Of a DNA stretch of 64,000 nt, positions 22,360 through 34,915 are shown in pieces. This DNA comes from Sequoia sempervirens (lineage: Eukaryota > Streptophyta > Pinopsida > Cupressales > Cupressaceae). Numbering within the stretch: the stretch's first letter is position 1; every line of letters begins with the position of its first letter. The DNA is taken from assembly GCA_007258455.2 (NCBI GenBank), contig VDFB02262608.1, positions 1 through 64,000 on the forward strand. The letters run 5' to 3'. A model generated the notes under the pieces. That model did not search any database. It saw only the letters and a program-made list of their open reading frames with translations, and was not told where the DNA came from. The translations under genes were made by a program, and so were the position numbers.

Positions 22360-24529
22360 GTATGTTTTTATTTCTGAGAAGTTAATGATTCATCACTAGT
22401 GCCAAACCTTAAGGGAAGAGGCTCTGCACATGTCAAGAGCTTGAAGATGTATTGAAGAATAACATGTATTTCATATTTCTTTGCTGTTGTTTCCCATTTC
22501 GTTTATTTACAAGACTTTTAACTTGGAAAACCTTAAAAAATAATCTATAATGTTCTTAACACTGGAAACCACAACTGTTTTTTTGGGTATATGTAATATG
22601 TATAGTTTATTTTGATTAGAAATCACCTTTTTTATAAAACAACAAGAGGAGGTTTTCTTTTTTATCTCTTGTTATTCTTATTTAAAACAATTAATCTAAG
22701 TGTAGATTGTCTTTTTTTTGTGTTAGCATGATGATCAAGTGGGTTTTATTAATTTTGTATGCTAGTTTTCAATGCCTAGAATTATAATTTTCAGAAATTT
22801 TTTAGAATAAATTTCTTTATTAAAATTAATACGTTCCATAGATAGAGAAGGGAGGGATTATTAAAATGAAATGGAATCCCACTATAGGGATATGCCATGT
22901 TTAAATGAACAGCTAGTTATTAAGATAAAATTGCAATGATAAGAACAACAAAACAAGGGGGCCCATAAAACATGACAATTAACATCTAGGTCGTACTATT
23001 GGAGCATAAGAGGTCATTCTACCCTACACCTTGCTTGTAGATTGGCAAGTTTTAGGTCACTAGAATGTTTCATAAACATGAGAAGAACTATTATTGTGGA
23101 ATGCAAGTCCACCATAGGGATGTGCCAGATTTAAAGCATCACAATGGTAACAACTGCAAGACAATTGGACCTATGAAACATGATGGCCACCTCCAAGCAA
23201 TTTTATGGAGAAGACATCGCTAACACTACGAATTGAGAACATGCATGCGAAAGCTTACTTTTGTAGTAGTGCTCTTGTAACTTTTTGGGAAGATGCTTTT
23301 TAAACCTGAAGGATGCTATAAATGTGAGATTATTATAAATCTTGAAGCTTGTTTCAGGATGGGCTAATCTTTTGGCATGTGTAATGCTTCAAACCTTTCT
23401 CAACTCATGATTGTTGTCAATGTGAGATTATTACACATACCCAACACACACAAGGGAAAGAGTTAATAATCTATAACAAAGCCCCATAGTGAGTCATGTA
23501 TAGATCAACAACCCACGATTAAGAAAGCATTGTAATTGTAACAACCACAAGGCTAGTACAACCACTCCTAAGAAATGTTAGTACAAGATGTCACTAACAA
23601 CCCCCAATTGAGAAAGCATTATAATTGTTGCAACCACAAGGCTAGTACAACCACTTCTAAGAAATGTTAGCACAAGATGTCACTAACAACCCAAATCTTG
23701 ACAATAAGTCATGTATAGATCAATGACCCACAATTAAGAAAACATTGCAGTTGTAACAATCACAAGGATTATACAACCACTTCTAAGAAATGTTAGTACA
23801 AGATGTCACTGACAACCCAAAACTTGCTTCTAGATTGACAAAGCTTTCAGCAGGTGATATACTTCATAAACCTCTATTGAATTGTTATTATTTTTTTTTG
23901 ATAAAAAAAAGTGTATATTGGTATATATGATATCACAAAAATCCCTGGGAGGTAGTTGACAGTTGACACTATACAACAAGGTGTATTAGAAAAAAAACTA
24001 TAAAAGAGACTATGTATTAACATGAAAAAGATAAAGGAAAGATCAAAGCAACTATTATAAAGCAATATTTAGAAGACATAGAGAAGAATGTTTAGCATAA
24101 AATATTAGCTTTTAGTATGCCTTCTAAATGGAAGGATGAGAGTGGTTTTAGTGGCATTTGGTTCTGAAGTGATATTGAGGGTTTGTCTTTCTTCCTTTCG
24201 TTTCCAATTCCATAGCCTCATAAATGTAGCCCATTGACTTTTGATCCCCATCCACCAAGCACAAAATTCTCATCAAAGGTTGTGACACCTACAAGTCAAA
24301 CAAATCAAAGTTACCAATTTGCAATGAAAGTAAACACTTTTAAAGTTTGAAAATAAAGGATTCAATTTGAAATTTAAATTGAAGTTTGAGGTTACCTTGA
24401 TGATCACTACAACTCTCTTTGCAAAGACACTATAAAAATCTCTCTTTGTGGTCCTCTCTCCATCAAGATTCTTTGATTATGGTGAATCTACCCATGGATG
24501 ACTCACAAACATCTGCTTCAATGATGTCA
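22360..24529. other. Repeat-rich sequence downstream of the last recognised exon
   Basis: There is no gene. It contains two diverged copies of a block around 'ccactatagggatatgcca' (22870-22990 and 23105-23210), then three copies of an approximately 95-bp unit near 23509-23600, 23601-23695 and 23732-23822 (core 'agaaatgttagtacaagatg'). T/A tracts follow near 23890. Confidence 0.55.
23509..23822. repeat. Three-copy approximately 95-bp repeat
   Basis: Each unit runs from 'ccacaattaagaaa' through 'acaaccacaaggctagtaca' to 'gatgtcactaacaaccc'. A 35-bp spacer separates units 2 and 3. Confidence 0.7.
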
Positions 24530-25125
24530 GAAAACTAGTAAGTAATGCTTTGCAACATTATGAAGTTAGTTGCAAACCTTGTGAGACTAGGTCACACAAG
24601 CTCTTTCTCCTTGTTATGCTTTCTCATCAAGCTAAGAACCCAAGGGTGGTTATGAATATATTTTGTGATGTTGCTTGCATCTTTTGCAATTGGTCTCACC
24701 CAATCAATTTTTCGTATGTCCTCCAAAAGAAGGTCAAGGCAATGTGCCATGCAAAGGGTTCAAAAGAGTGACAAATGCCTCTCCTAAAGCAATTTCCCAG
24801 TTGCCACATATGTTGTTGCATTATTAGTGATAATGTTCACCACATTCTCTATGCCCACCTCTAAGACAACTTAATCCAACATTATGCTCAAATTTTTGCA
24901 TTTTTAATTTTGTTAGAGGCATTAATTGACTTCAAGAAAACCATCTCACCATTTGAATTTGCCAAAAGATTGATGAGAGTGTAGTTCTTTCTATTCATCC
25001 ACACTTTCTCCATTGCGTCTTTTGTTCTAAAATTAACTTTGCATCATCAATAGCATTCTAAAGCAACTTCCCATTTAAGCCTCTTAGAGAGGGTGCCTTG
25101 TACCCTTGCAATTGTCAATGTTGTT
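24530..25125 (-). pseudogene. hAT-family transposase relic (DUF659-type)
   Basis: Minus-strand translation, with several stops and shifts, gives the ordered fragments YTLINLLANSNGEMVFLKSI, then VGIENVVNIITNNATTYVA, MAHCLDLLLEDI, HPWVLSLMRKH and SLTRFATNFIMLQSI. This is the order and spacing of plant hAT transposases around the DUF659 region, including the N-A-NY/AAGKLL and AAHCLDLxLxDI-type blocks. An N-terminal piece may extend to 25363 (FLYLETYLENNLHCKVQGG). It is dead; no terminal repeats were found. Autonomous relatives could have mobilised the 19042-19654 element, but this is not shown. Confidence 0.75.
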
Positions 25126-25929
25126 ACAAAATTCTCCTAGTATAGGCTCATTGCCACGTTGAAGGGAAGGTTGTTGTAAAACTAGAAATTCGCACACATT
25201 TTATTTTCTTCCTTGTGCACCTCCTTGTTCCACCTTGTACCTTGCAATGAAGGTTGTTCTCTAGGTATGTTTCTAGGTACAAAAAGGCCTTGGGACTATG
25301 CTTCATTTGAATTGTATTAGGTGGATGTACTTTGCATGCATGGACCATGACTAAAGGCCACAATGTTGGCTATATCTATGTTTGTTTATGCTTGCATGTT
25401 AGGATGAATGGTTGTTGCTATGGTTACTTGTGTCCTCAATCTCTCTAGTTTCTTCTCATCCAACATTGCAAGGAGTGCTTGCATCTAGATAGTGATACTT
25501 GATGTTCTTCAGTTTTCCTTTGTGATTGCTCTTTGCTCTTCAAGTTTTTTGTTCCCCTTGCTTAGCTATTTGTATCTATTTCTTGACCGCTTGTTTTGGT
25601 GGTCCTTTGTTGTTTTGTATCTTTTATCTTTGTTCTTTCCCTTGCTGGGACTTTTTACTCTATTATATATTGCTCGTCTCGAGTCCCATTGACTTACTTT
25701 TGGTCATTCGTGGACATTAATATGTATTTTTCCTTCTTTCTTTCTTGTTTTTCTTCTATGGATAATGAACAATGCCACTCAAATGCAAATGCAAGTACAA
25801 TAACAAATCAATTACAATCTGAGAAAAATATTGCACGACAAGCACTTCAAAGTACCATACCAATTAAAGTAGTGGATTTATTACAAAGTATTCATGAACT
25901 TTAAAATGCTATTGTATTGGGGGAGAATG
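25126..25929. other. T-rich sequence plus a fragment of an F-type element
   Basis: 25370-25740 is C/T-rich with no supported gene. At 25756-25904 the plus strand encodes SEKNIARQALQST and IPIKVVDLLQS, closely resembling the end of F's coding region just before D (27455-27540, EKNIVR...IVPIKVADLL). This suggests a second, truncated F-family copy or an internal duplication. Confidence 0.45.
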
Positions 25930-27604
25930 AGACAGTGCATGCTATGACCCAATTAGAATCTTGTGAAAATTGGAGGATCCGAACCAAAGACCCTTGGATG
26001 GAGGGAGTGCAAGAATGACCCCCAAGATACCTAGAGTGTAGAGGACGCTAAGTGTGGACGAGTGGAGGACTCGTATGTGGCTGTGAGTGCAGGACATGCA
26101 TCAAAACGTACTGAGCGAAAGAGTCCAAATAAGTCCAACACACGGGGAGAACATTTGGGAAGGAAAATGGTGACTCTGCTAGCTAGTTTGAATGTGGAAA
26201 GGCAAAAAATGTCAAAATTCATGGGGAATGGGTCAGAGGACCCAGTGAGACATTGTAAAACTTGTGAGACCATATGGATAGCGAGCATCCAAGAAGACAA
26301 ATTATTGGTTGAGAGCGTTTCCAGCAACGCTATGAGGCATAACAATCGATTGGTTCACCAAACTAGCAGTAGAAGATATAGCCTCATGGGATGCGTTGAG
26401 AAAAGCATTCGAGGCAGAGTTCAAATTATTACGGGATGACAATGAAATTGTCGCCGAAATCTATAACACCAAACAAGGGAAACATGAAAATGTATGAGCT
26501 TACAATCAGAGGCTCAAAGAATTGTTGGTAAAGTTAGAGAACCAACCGGCCGATGAACTGAAGAAGTGGTGATTCATCGAAGGACTAACTCCCTCGCTGT
26601 GCAAGAAAATGAAGGTAGTACCTCCATCGTCTACGCTGAAGCTTACAATCGGGCAATGGACATTGAGAGTAAAAACAAAACATCTTCTTGGACAAAATGG
26701 AAGACAAATGACGATGAGAGTATAGATGAGAGTAGTAATGGAGCATCTAAAACTTTTCAGGCCCTCTGGTGAGATATGATGTACATGATGAAAGAACTAA
26801 AGGTTGACAAAGAAAACCCAAAAGAAACCAAAGAATTACGGTGCACCGACTGTAAAATAGGTCACACTAAAAATAATTGTCTGAAGAAATCATTTTGTGA
26901 CATTTGTCAAGTACTGGGACGTTCCTTCAAGGAATGCTCATACAATTTAAAGACAAGAAGCACACAAGTACTCTTCACCCTAGGGGAATAGTCAACCCCT
27001 CTAACCACTCCTAAACCACAAAATAATAACAATAATGCATCTCCTGGTGGGTACCACAATAGAAGAGGAAATAATGATCGGTACAACAACAATGGGTTGA
27101 GAAGCCGAATCCAGTACGATTCTAAAGGAAGAGCCATGATCCAATGCCGAAAGTGCAATGAATGGGGTCATTTCACCAGAGAATGCCAGAACAATCAAGG
27201 CAAAGGAGGAATGTTATGTAAGTGGTGTGGACTAGACGATCACGAAGACATCGACTACTCGAAACAGAAAGGTATAAACATGTTGGAAGTGGAGGACGAG
27301 GAGGTTCTGGCAATTACTAGAGCACAAACAAAGAAGACCATGTACCCAAACCCTTGTACGGAGAAGGAAAAACTTTGAGAGGCCAAGGCGGAAGTAGAAC
27401 AAGCAATGGCCAAGGAAAGGAGATCCTCTAATGAAGCAACAAGTACATCATTATCGTTGGAGTTAGAAAAGAACATTGTACGGTAGATGTTGCAGACAAT
27501 CGTACCTATCAAGGTAGCGGATCTTCTATAGACAATGTCACAACTGAGAGTGGCAATTATGAACATAGTTAGTGACAACCAAATTCGACAGGGAAGTCCA
27601 AGCA
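25930..27604 (+). pseudogene. Gag region of decayed Ty3-type element F
   Basis: A gag core is readable around 26300-26660 (GITIDWFTKLAVEDIASWDAL, in two parts; AYNQRLKELLVKLENQP) interrupted by TGA codons. A zinc knuckle follows at about 27142-27185: CRKCNEWGHFTREC, a proper CCHC. Beside it lies a degraded second knuckle (CKWCGLDDHEDIDY, last Cys lost). An acidic linker (NMLEVEDEEVLAITRAQ) precedes the break. Element D then splits F at 27604/45439 with TSD AAGCA. Frames change several times, so F was dead or dying independently. Confidence 0.7.
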
Positions 27605-29085
27605 TGTAATGTCTCCTCAATGATCACCTAGGTTGCTAATTTAGCCTTTTTAATTGCCGAAGGCTGAAGGTAGAATAAGGGAATTCATTTACTTAATTAT
27701 TTAATATTACCTGGCAGGAAAAGCAAAAATTAAAAAGGTAATGTTAAGTGATTAATTAAATAAGTTATAAAAAGTGACTTTAAGTGAAATATTAAAAGGT
27801 AACTTTATAAAGTCACTTTATTTAATTTGAGTGGGAAATTAAAGTGAGAAATATAAAAGGAGATTTGGAGGCTCATTTTCATTCATGCTTGGTTTATTTC
27901 TCATTTTCATCTTGGAGAACTCTCGAAGGTTCTTGGTCTTGGGGACATGGAAACCCTAGGGCATCCGGTTTCGATGGTGAAATGATTCCACCCTAGCTGG
28001 TTCATTGAGGAGATCACACATGTCTTTTACTGGAGCGTCAATGCAATTTTGTGAGTCTCTTTTAGAGACAAAATTGATGAAGAACGATATATTCAGTTTT
28101 GGATTGTTCAAGGGTTTGGCGTTTGAACGAATATTTTCTTGTAGGGTAAACCTGGCGATATCCATTATGAGCTTAGTGTGTATGAGGAGCTGATCGCAAT
28201 GATAGGCATGGGGTTTTGAAGGATTGAAGGAAGTTGTTCTGGGTTCTCATTAACTTCTTGAGCTGGTCGGAGCTTATACAGTGCTAAGGACGTTTTGCTA
28301 GGTCGAGTTTACTTGTCTAAAGAACCAGAAGTCGTGTACCTCTACCAAACGTGTTAGTCATTGATTGAAATACTTCTTTGGCGCCTGAGACACATTTGCT
28401 AGACCTCTGCGTGGGTGTTTGAAGGGGCGTTTTGTAGTTAGGAGCAATCTGAAGCATTTCTAGAGGACGTGGGAACCATTTTATGGGTTGGCGTGTCCTG
28501 GCAAGTGCACAAAAGAGGCAATTAACAACACTGCAATTTATAGCAGTCCTAGATGTGAGTTTCTGTTGCCTATTCATTCCATTCGCATCATATTCCAGTG
28601 GTGGCATGAGCTTCAGACTTGAGGTTTTGCTCTCATCTTATTGTTTTGAGTATTTCTGTAGGTTATTCTTGCATACCAGACCTTGACGGATACTCTTCTA
28701 GGTCTGAACATAGTTTATATTTGTATCTTTGAGTTTGTAGTACACTTAGAAATTGTTATTGTAACTCTTCTATCTGCCAGTCTGAGGATTGCCAGTGAAT
28801 GTCAAACTACTGTTCAAATCTGAGTCCATTTCTTTGTTATTTCTGTTCTTACTGAGTACAATAATTTGGTAGTAGACTGTGGTAAAATTCTGATCAGAAT
28901 ATTGTAAAATCAGTCTTATTTGAAGGGAGATTATCATAGCATTGTTTCTAGAACTGTATGCAATTTACTTTGATAATCAGTTTATATATATCTGTTGTTA
29001 TGCACTGAGTTTGATAAAATAGAATATCTATCAAACTGAAAAACAATTGCCAAAAATCATCACACTCCTGGAAGGGTATTTTATA
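27605..29085 (+). repeat. 5' LTR of D
   Basis: It starts TGTAATGTC and ends GGGTATTTTATA (3' partner ...TTTTACA). A TATA box (TATAAAAGG) lies at 27852-27860. It aligns with 43959-45438 over its whole length, with scattered differences that are mostly transitions. Confidence 0.92.
27852..27860 (+). promoter_or_regulatory. TATA box of D 5' LTR
   Basis: TATAAAAGG is also conserved at 44207-44215 in the 3' LTR. Confidence 0.65.
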
Positions 29086-29086
29086 G

Positions 29087-29099
29087 TGGTATCAAAGCT
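29087..29099 (+). other. Primer binding site of D
   Basis: TGGTATCAAAGCT lies one base after the LTR. It is close to the common plant initiator tRNA-Met complement TGGTATCAGAGC. Confidence 0.85.
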
Positions 29100-29159
29100 A
29101 GTCTTCTTGCCAGCCTGTGCTTTCAGTGAGCTTAGTGGTTTTGAGTTGCATGAAATGTT

Positions 29160-30088
29160 ATGAATCCAGACGATAAGGCTTACATAACTTATAGGAGAAG
29201 GGCAAGAGAAGAGGGTTTTGATTTATTTGCTTCAAATTCTTCATCAGAGGAGGAAAACATGGGTGAAAGATGTGAGATGGGTGATAGATGTGAAATACCT
29301 GAGAATAACACACTACAGATCCTTAATGACTTGGCTAGAGGTCAACAACAGGTAGTTCAACTCCCAACTCAGATGATGAATGACAGGAACAATGCTGGTC
29401 ATAATGCTACAGTGGATACTAATGGTCATCATGGAGGTAATGGGAATAATGGAAACATTGGAGAAACAAGTAACACTCATATACTAGCACATAGTCACAC
29501 TAGGACAACTAGTAGAGTGACTCCTAGGCCTCTTATGCCTCAGTTTTTGGCAAGTCAACTTGCTGGTAATTCAGGACAGCAAGCACAAGGTGAGGATTTC
29601 ATTGATTATTTGAGGGAATATTTGAAGATGAGTTCCATGCAGCCATGACCCTACAGGATTTTTGTGCTATAAAATACAGGAATAGACCCAAAGATCAAAA
29701 TAGGGGCCCTTAGAATTAGGACTTGTAGCGTAAGGTGGGAAAAATTTCTATCCCCTCATTTGATGGTTCCGGTAAGTGCACTACTAGATCATGGGTTCAG
29801 AAGTTGGACACTTATTTCCAACTCAACCCGATGTTGGAGACTTGGAGTCTGAGGCAATTAAGTATGCTACTTTGCATTTGGAGGGTGATGCCCATAAGTG
29901 GTGGTACCATGGGTTGGTTACTTTGGGCCATGCTAGTATCACATCATACCTAGACTTTACGCAGAAACTGATGGACATATTTGACCAGAAGGATCCAGAG
30001 TTACACTTCAGAGAGTTGGCATAACTCAAGCAAAGCGGTACAATAGATGCATATATTGCTGAGTTTCAGAGACTCTTGGTTATGGTTT
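29160..30088 (+). pseudogene. Gag N-terminal part of D
   Basis: It starts MNPDDKAYITYRRRAREEGF, followed by Asn/Gly/His-rich sequence and then, after a shift near 29640, the gag core (ISIPSFDGSGKCTTRSWVQK; EGDAHKWWYHGLV; ELHFRELA; AYIAEFQRLLVMV). A TAA follows HFRELA where Gln would be expected. The frame is cut by insertion B at 30088. Confidence 0.8.
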
Positions 30089-31458
30089 TGTTGACGTGGT
30101 TTTTGCGACTACACCAACACAGAATAAAGTCACCAACGGCTACTCTATCCTCTCTTGAACAAAGTTTCTTGCATGCTAAGATTGCGAGATAGATCATACA
30201 TTTAACTCCAAGGTTCCTTCAGTGCGAATAGTCTCAGTTGGCTTGATGTGATTTTGCTGGTATTTCAAGGGGACTTACACAATTGTTCGACAGTGACAGC
30301 AGACAGCGGACTAAGGGCTTCGTTTAATTCAAATGATTTAGCAAGTGAGCACAAGTTTCCTAATTCTAACCGGAAATGAACTGAATTTAAAAGGGGGTAG
30401 GGCCTAAGAAGTTTATATTCTACTCTAAGGCGTGGGACATGGCGATCAATTCTTACGGACTTCAACCGAGCCTTGCTTTGCCTCGCTTCGGACAGCTTCC
30501 ACAAAACCGGTGCAATCTTCAGAGGAGTGGCGAAAGATGTTCAAACTATGACTCAACATGCAAGCACCATCAAGACGATGCATACGAACATGTGAGTCAC
30601 AATCGAAGTTAAGTTCGAAAAATAATCCAGTTGACCACGCAGGGCGAACCCACCGTCAGCGAGCCCGCTAGTGGTATGGACGAACGAAGTCTTGTTCAAA
30701 TCGAGTACCACATTCCACAATTACTAAGTACTTGCATGAAAATGAAAACTACTCTACTTTACGCTACGTGAAGCAGAAGGGATGAAGAAACCTTGCTAAC
30801 TACTTATAACAAAGACAAATTCACCATTCAATGAAAGATCTTTTATTACAATAGTTTTTCGCAACAATCTCTTACAAAGTTTTCAAAGGAAAACTTTCCT
30901 TCTCCCTCAAACTACGCTATGCTAAGCTCTACTCTCTAGTCTGATCTCTAAGCTCTACTGTCTACTTTGATCAAAATTCTATCTAATGAATTACAAATGA
31001 GGGGACTCCCCCTTTTATAGATGGCCAAGTCCAACGAACGGCTCAGATTACAATCGGCTGGATGGCCCAGATTGTGCCACCTCAGCCCTAAACAAGATTC
31101 GCCCTAAAAACCGCCATAATGGAGAGTGGGGCAATAAATGAGCAATTAATGTCCATCATCCTTCTAGAAGATTTATGTTTTGAAATGCGTTCACATTGCT
31201 CTTGATCTTCTTCTTGACGTTGTTCTTCAAATTCTTCTTTGTCACTAAGTCTCAACACTTAGCCATTTTCTTGCAACTTTTCTTCCTTCGAGGTTTATCA
31301 TCTTGAACTACTTGCTTCAAATCATCACCGCCTAGTCTCGACGTTCCTCCTGCAAACAAGCAAGGAGAAGAGTATTAGAACACTTCATAATATAACTTAC
31401 TTACCGGGATTTTCACGCTCTAACTTCCAAGAGTTCATCGCCTCCACTAGCCAACTTT
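30089..31458 (-). repeat. Left inverted arm of B (LTR 3' part)
   Basis: It matches the complement of 34462-35861. It carries a TATA (complement of ccttttatag, 31011-31020) and the short LTR intron signals with 7 nt missing. The stretch 31459-31600 joins the arms and matches neither clearly. Confidence 0.85.
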
Positions 31459-34400
31459 ATGCTCTCTCAAAGACTTTTGAGTTTTAATAAATAATAATCA
31501 AGGCCTATATATCACATCAAGCCGCTTCAAGGCAAAATTTGAGTCGTAAAGTACAACTACTATTTTAGTACCTTCCGTGAAAGCGCATTCAAGGGCTTAG
31601 ATGTGAGCGCCAACGCATGTCCGATTCCTTCCGGCTTTTCTCGACCTTCGCGATGGTGCGTGACATGCAGTCGAATTTACTCTGGACCAGCCTTCCGAGG
31701 CTATTTTAGGTTTGCATGTCGCTTTCCCTTGCATAACCGCATATTCCCTTGTGGGTTTTTCAAGAGCTTCAGCGATGATGACATGCAAACTAGAGCCATC
31801 ACTCATTTAGAACTTGCTATTTTAGCGATGCATTCCTACACCGCTTCCATCACTCGCCTTTAATCACATTAATCGCTATGCAGTAAAACAAGAACAAACG
31901 CGAGATCGCTTGATACGATGCAAGACCAATTAGGGTTTCCAAATTCTCGACCCAAAAGAGGCGAAAAAGTCAGAATTTCAAACCGCGTAAACCACCGCCA
32001 TCAAAGATCCTTCCAAGCCATCCATCACCGTAAAATTTGACAAACGGATAACTTACTTCATTTATAGTAAGTCATTTTGAAACAAAGCAAAATAGCAGCA
32101 ACCGCCATAAGCCGATGCCAACAACAAAGCGGTGTCACGCAGAGGAGCGATCATTCGAATTTCAAGTCAAACGGAGTGGTGGAAGTATCAGAAGCAGGCA
32201 GTTACTATAAATAGCAAACCACCTTCAAAAATGGGCTAAAAATAGTAGGCCAACCCAAAATAGCAGTGTCAACAGGCCAACGAGGTCGTGAAGATGCAAT
32301 GTCTAAAATATCAAGACAATCTGAGCTTCTGAAGTGCAAGAATTGAAGGACTTACTATAAATAGCAGGCATGGAGAAACTGGCAAAGAAGAAGAAAAAGT
32401 GACTAAGTCTGGAACTTCATTCTGCACCACCTTCCAAATGCGCCCATCTTCAGCTGGAGTCAGGAAAATGGCTAAGTGTTCAAATATCCTCCTGCCTTGG
32501 TGAAATGTGCCCTCTTCACAGGCATGAAATGAAATTTTTTTTAAGTGTTGAGTCTCGTCCTGCTCATGCCTTGAAATGCGCCCAAAGGAGAATGGAGAAA
32601 GTTTAAAAAAATTCTAAGGCATAGCTAAATCTTCCTGCCACCTCCAAATGCGCCCAGCAAGTATTCAAGGTTTTTGAAAAAGTTTCTAACATGTTTCATC
32701 CTCCTCACATGGCAAAATGCGCCCACTTACCAAGAAAGTCAAGGAGGTCAACAAAGTTCGTCCTTCACCCATGGCAAAATGCGCCCAGCTCAAGGTAGTG
32801 GCATGCAAAAATTTTCTAAGTATGAAATGCTTATCCTCCTCCTAGGCTCAAATGCGCCCATGCAACAAGAAAGTCAAGGAAAGTCAAAGATGTTAATCCA
32901 CCTGCCTATCCAAAATGCGCCCACCTTGAGAGTTTGCATGCTAAAAAATATTCTAAGTACAAGTTTCATCCACCCCCTATGTTGAAATGCGCCCACATGC
33001 AAGCAAGATGCTAAAAACTTTCTAAGGCAAGAAACTCGTCCTCCACCCTAGGCTAAATGCGCCCATCCTTCTCAAGGGGTGAAATGCGCCATGTTTACAA
33101 AAGAGGTCAACAAGTCAAAGGAGTTTCATCCTTCATCACATGCAATATGCGCCCAAGTGAGGCCATGTAGAGACAAAAAGAGGAAGCCCAAAGGTCACAT
33201 GTTGGGCGTTGTAAATGCTTCATCCTTCATGACACCAAATATGCGCCCATCTTCTAGCAAGCTGAAATGCGCCCAAGGTTAGAAAGTCAAAAGGTCAAAA
33301 TCTTTATCCTCCACCCCATGCAATATGCGCCAAAACTAAAGGCATGCAAGGTTAGAAAAGGACAAATGTATACATGCAAAGATGCAAGATGAGGACAAAT
33401 GAAAAGATTCTTGAGCAAGACTTAAGTCTACCTTGATATCTAAATGCGCCCAAGTGTGGATGAAGACAAGTGAGGTGCTAGGCGTGTTGAATATTCCCCT
33501 CAAAGTGTGATGTGTGCCTAAAGAGTATAGGTTGGTGAGTAATATGTTAGGCGTTGAGAATGTTCTCCATGACAAGGAAAATGCGCCCAAGGTAATTCAA
33601 GTGTGAAGTAAAGTATAAGGCGTTGGAAATTTTTTTTTTTCTTGAAAGTGTCCTCCATGGTATAATATGCGCACAAGGTAATGGAAATAATTTTTTCTAA
33701 GTGAGTTGATGAAATGAAATTTTCCTCACATGCAAGGTGAACGAAGTTGAATAAAAATGTTCTAAGGCAAAATTTTCAAGATGCTAAGTGATTCAAAATT
33801 TTTCTAAGGCGCAATATTTTCTTCCTTTAGAAAATACGCCAAGACCTTAAAGGTGGTGAAATTCTTCTTGAAGCACGAATAAATTTTCCGGAGATGAAGT
33901 CAGAAGATATTGGCATTTGCAGGATGGATAAAATATTTTCAAGTCAGAGCAACAGGAAATGTTCACAGAGATGAAGAAACGGGTTAAATTGCACAAGGAG
34001 ATATTTTTCTAAGGTTCAAAATTTTAAATTTTTTTTTTAAATGAACCCGTTCATTGTACACCCATGAGTTCGACGCATTCCGAGGGAAATTTTCTTCTGG
34101 GTATTGAAGATCTTCAATGAGAAGTTGATTTCAAAGTCTTCCACGCTTCGCCAAAGCCTTCCGTGGTGAATATTTGTGATGGGCATAGGATTGATGAGTT
34201 TTCCTAAGGGAAAATTTGAAAATTTTCTAAGGCAAAGTGAAGGAAATGTGTTTTCAAGGTGAAATCCTCTAGACAATGAATTCGAAAGGAACTGCCTAGG
34301 TGAATTTGCTCAAATTCTTCGTGAAGATAATCTTCTTGAGTTGGAGATGAATAAAATCAAAATCGTCAATGACCCAGCTATTGAAATGAATTTCTCAAAG

Positions 34401-34514
34401 ATGATACGCCCTTGAGGAAGATGGGTTGAAAATTTGGCTAAGGCATGAAGAATTTGAACGCAAAGTTGGCTAGTGAAGACGATGATCTCTTGGAAGTTAG
34501 AGCGTGAAAATCAG

Positions 34515-34576
34515 GTAAGTAAAGTGAATTTATGTTATGAAGTGTTCTAATGCTCTTCTCCTTGCTTGTTTTGCAG
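34515..34576 (+). other. Putative 62-nt intron in LTR B
   Basis: The donor is CAG|GTAAGTAAAG and the acceptor CTTGTTTTGCAG|GGG. C has an intron-like segment of the same length in the matching place (56670-56731). It lies upstream of the main TATA, so only a U3-initiated transcript would use it. Confidence 0.45.
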
Positions 34577-34906
34577 GGGAAACGTCGAGACTAGGCGGTG
34601 ATGATTTGAAGCAAGTAGTTCAAGATGATAAATCACGAAGGAAGAAAAGTTGCAAGAAAATGGCTAAGTGTTGAGACTTAGTGACAAAGAAGAATTTGAA
34701 GAACAACGTCAAGAAGAAGATCAAGAGCAATGTGAACGCATTTCAAAACAGAAATCTTCTAGAAGGATGATGGACATTAATTGCTCATTTATTGCCCCAC
34801 TCTCCATTATGGCGGTTTTTAGGGCGAATCTTGTTTAGGGCTGAGGTGGCACAATTTGGGCCATCCAGCCGATTGTAATCTGAGCCGTCCGTTGGACTTG
34901 GCCATC

Positions 34907-34915
34907 TATAAAAGG
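34907..34915 (+). promoter_or_regulatory. TATA box of LTR B
   Basis: TATAAAAGG stands before the GGGAGTCCCC block shared with C. Confidence 0.6.

Noticed and set aside
25492..25904. Overlapping Leu/Phe-rich ORFs that look like membrane segments
   Set aside because: T-rich DNA gives such frames in all phases; no codon or context support.
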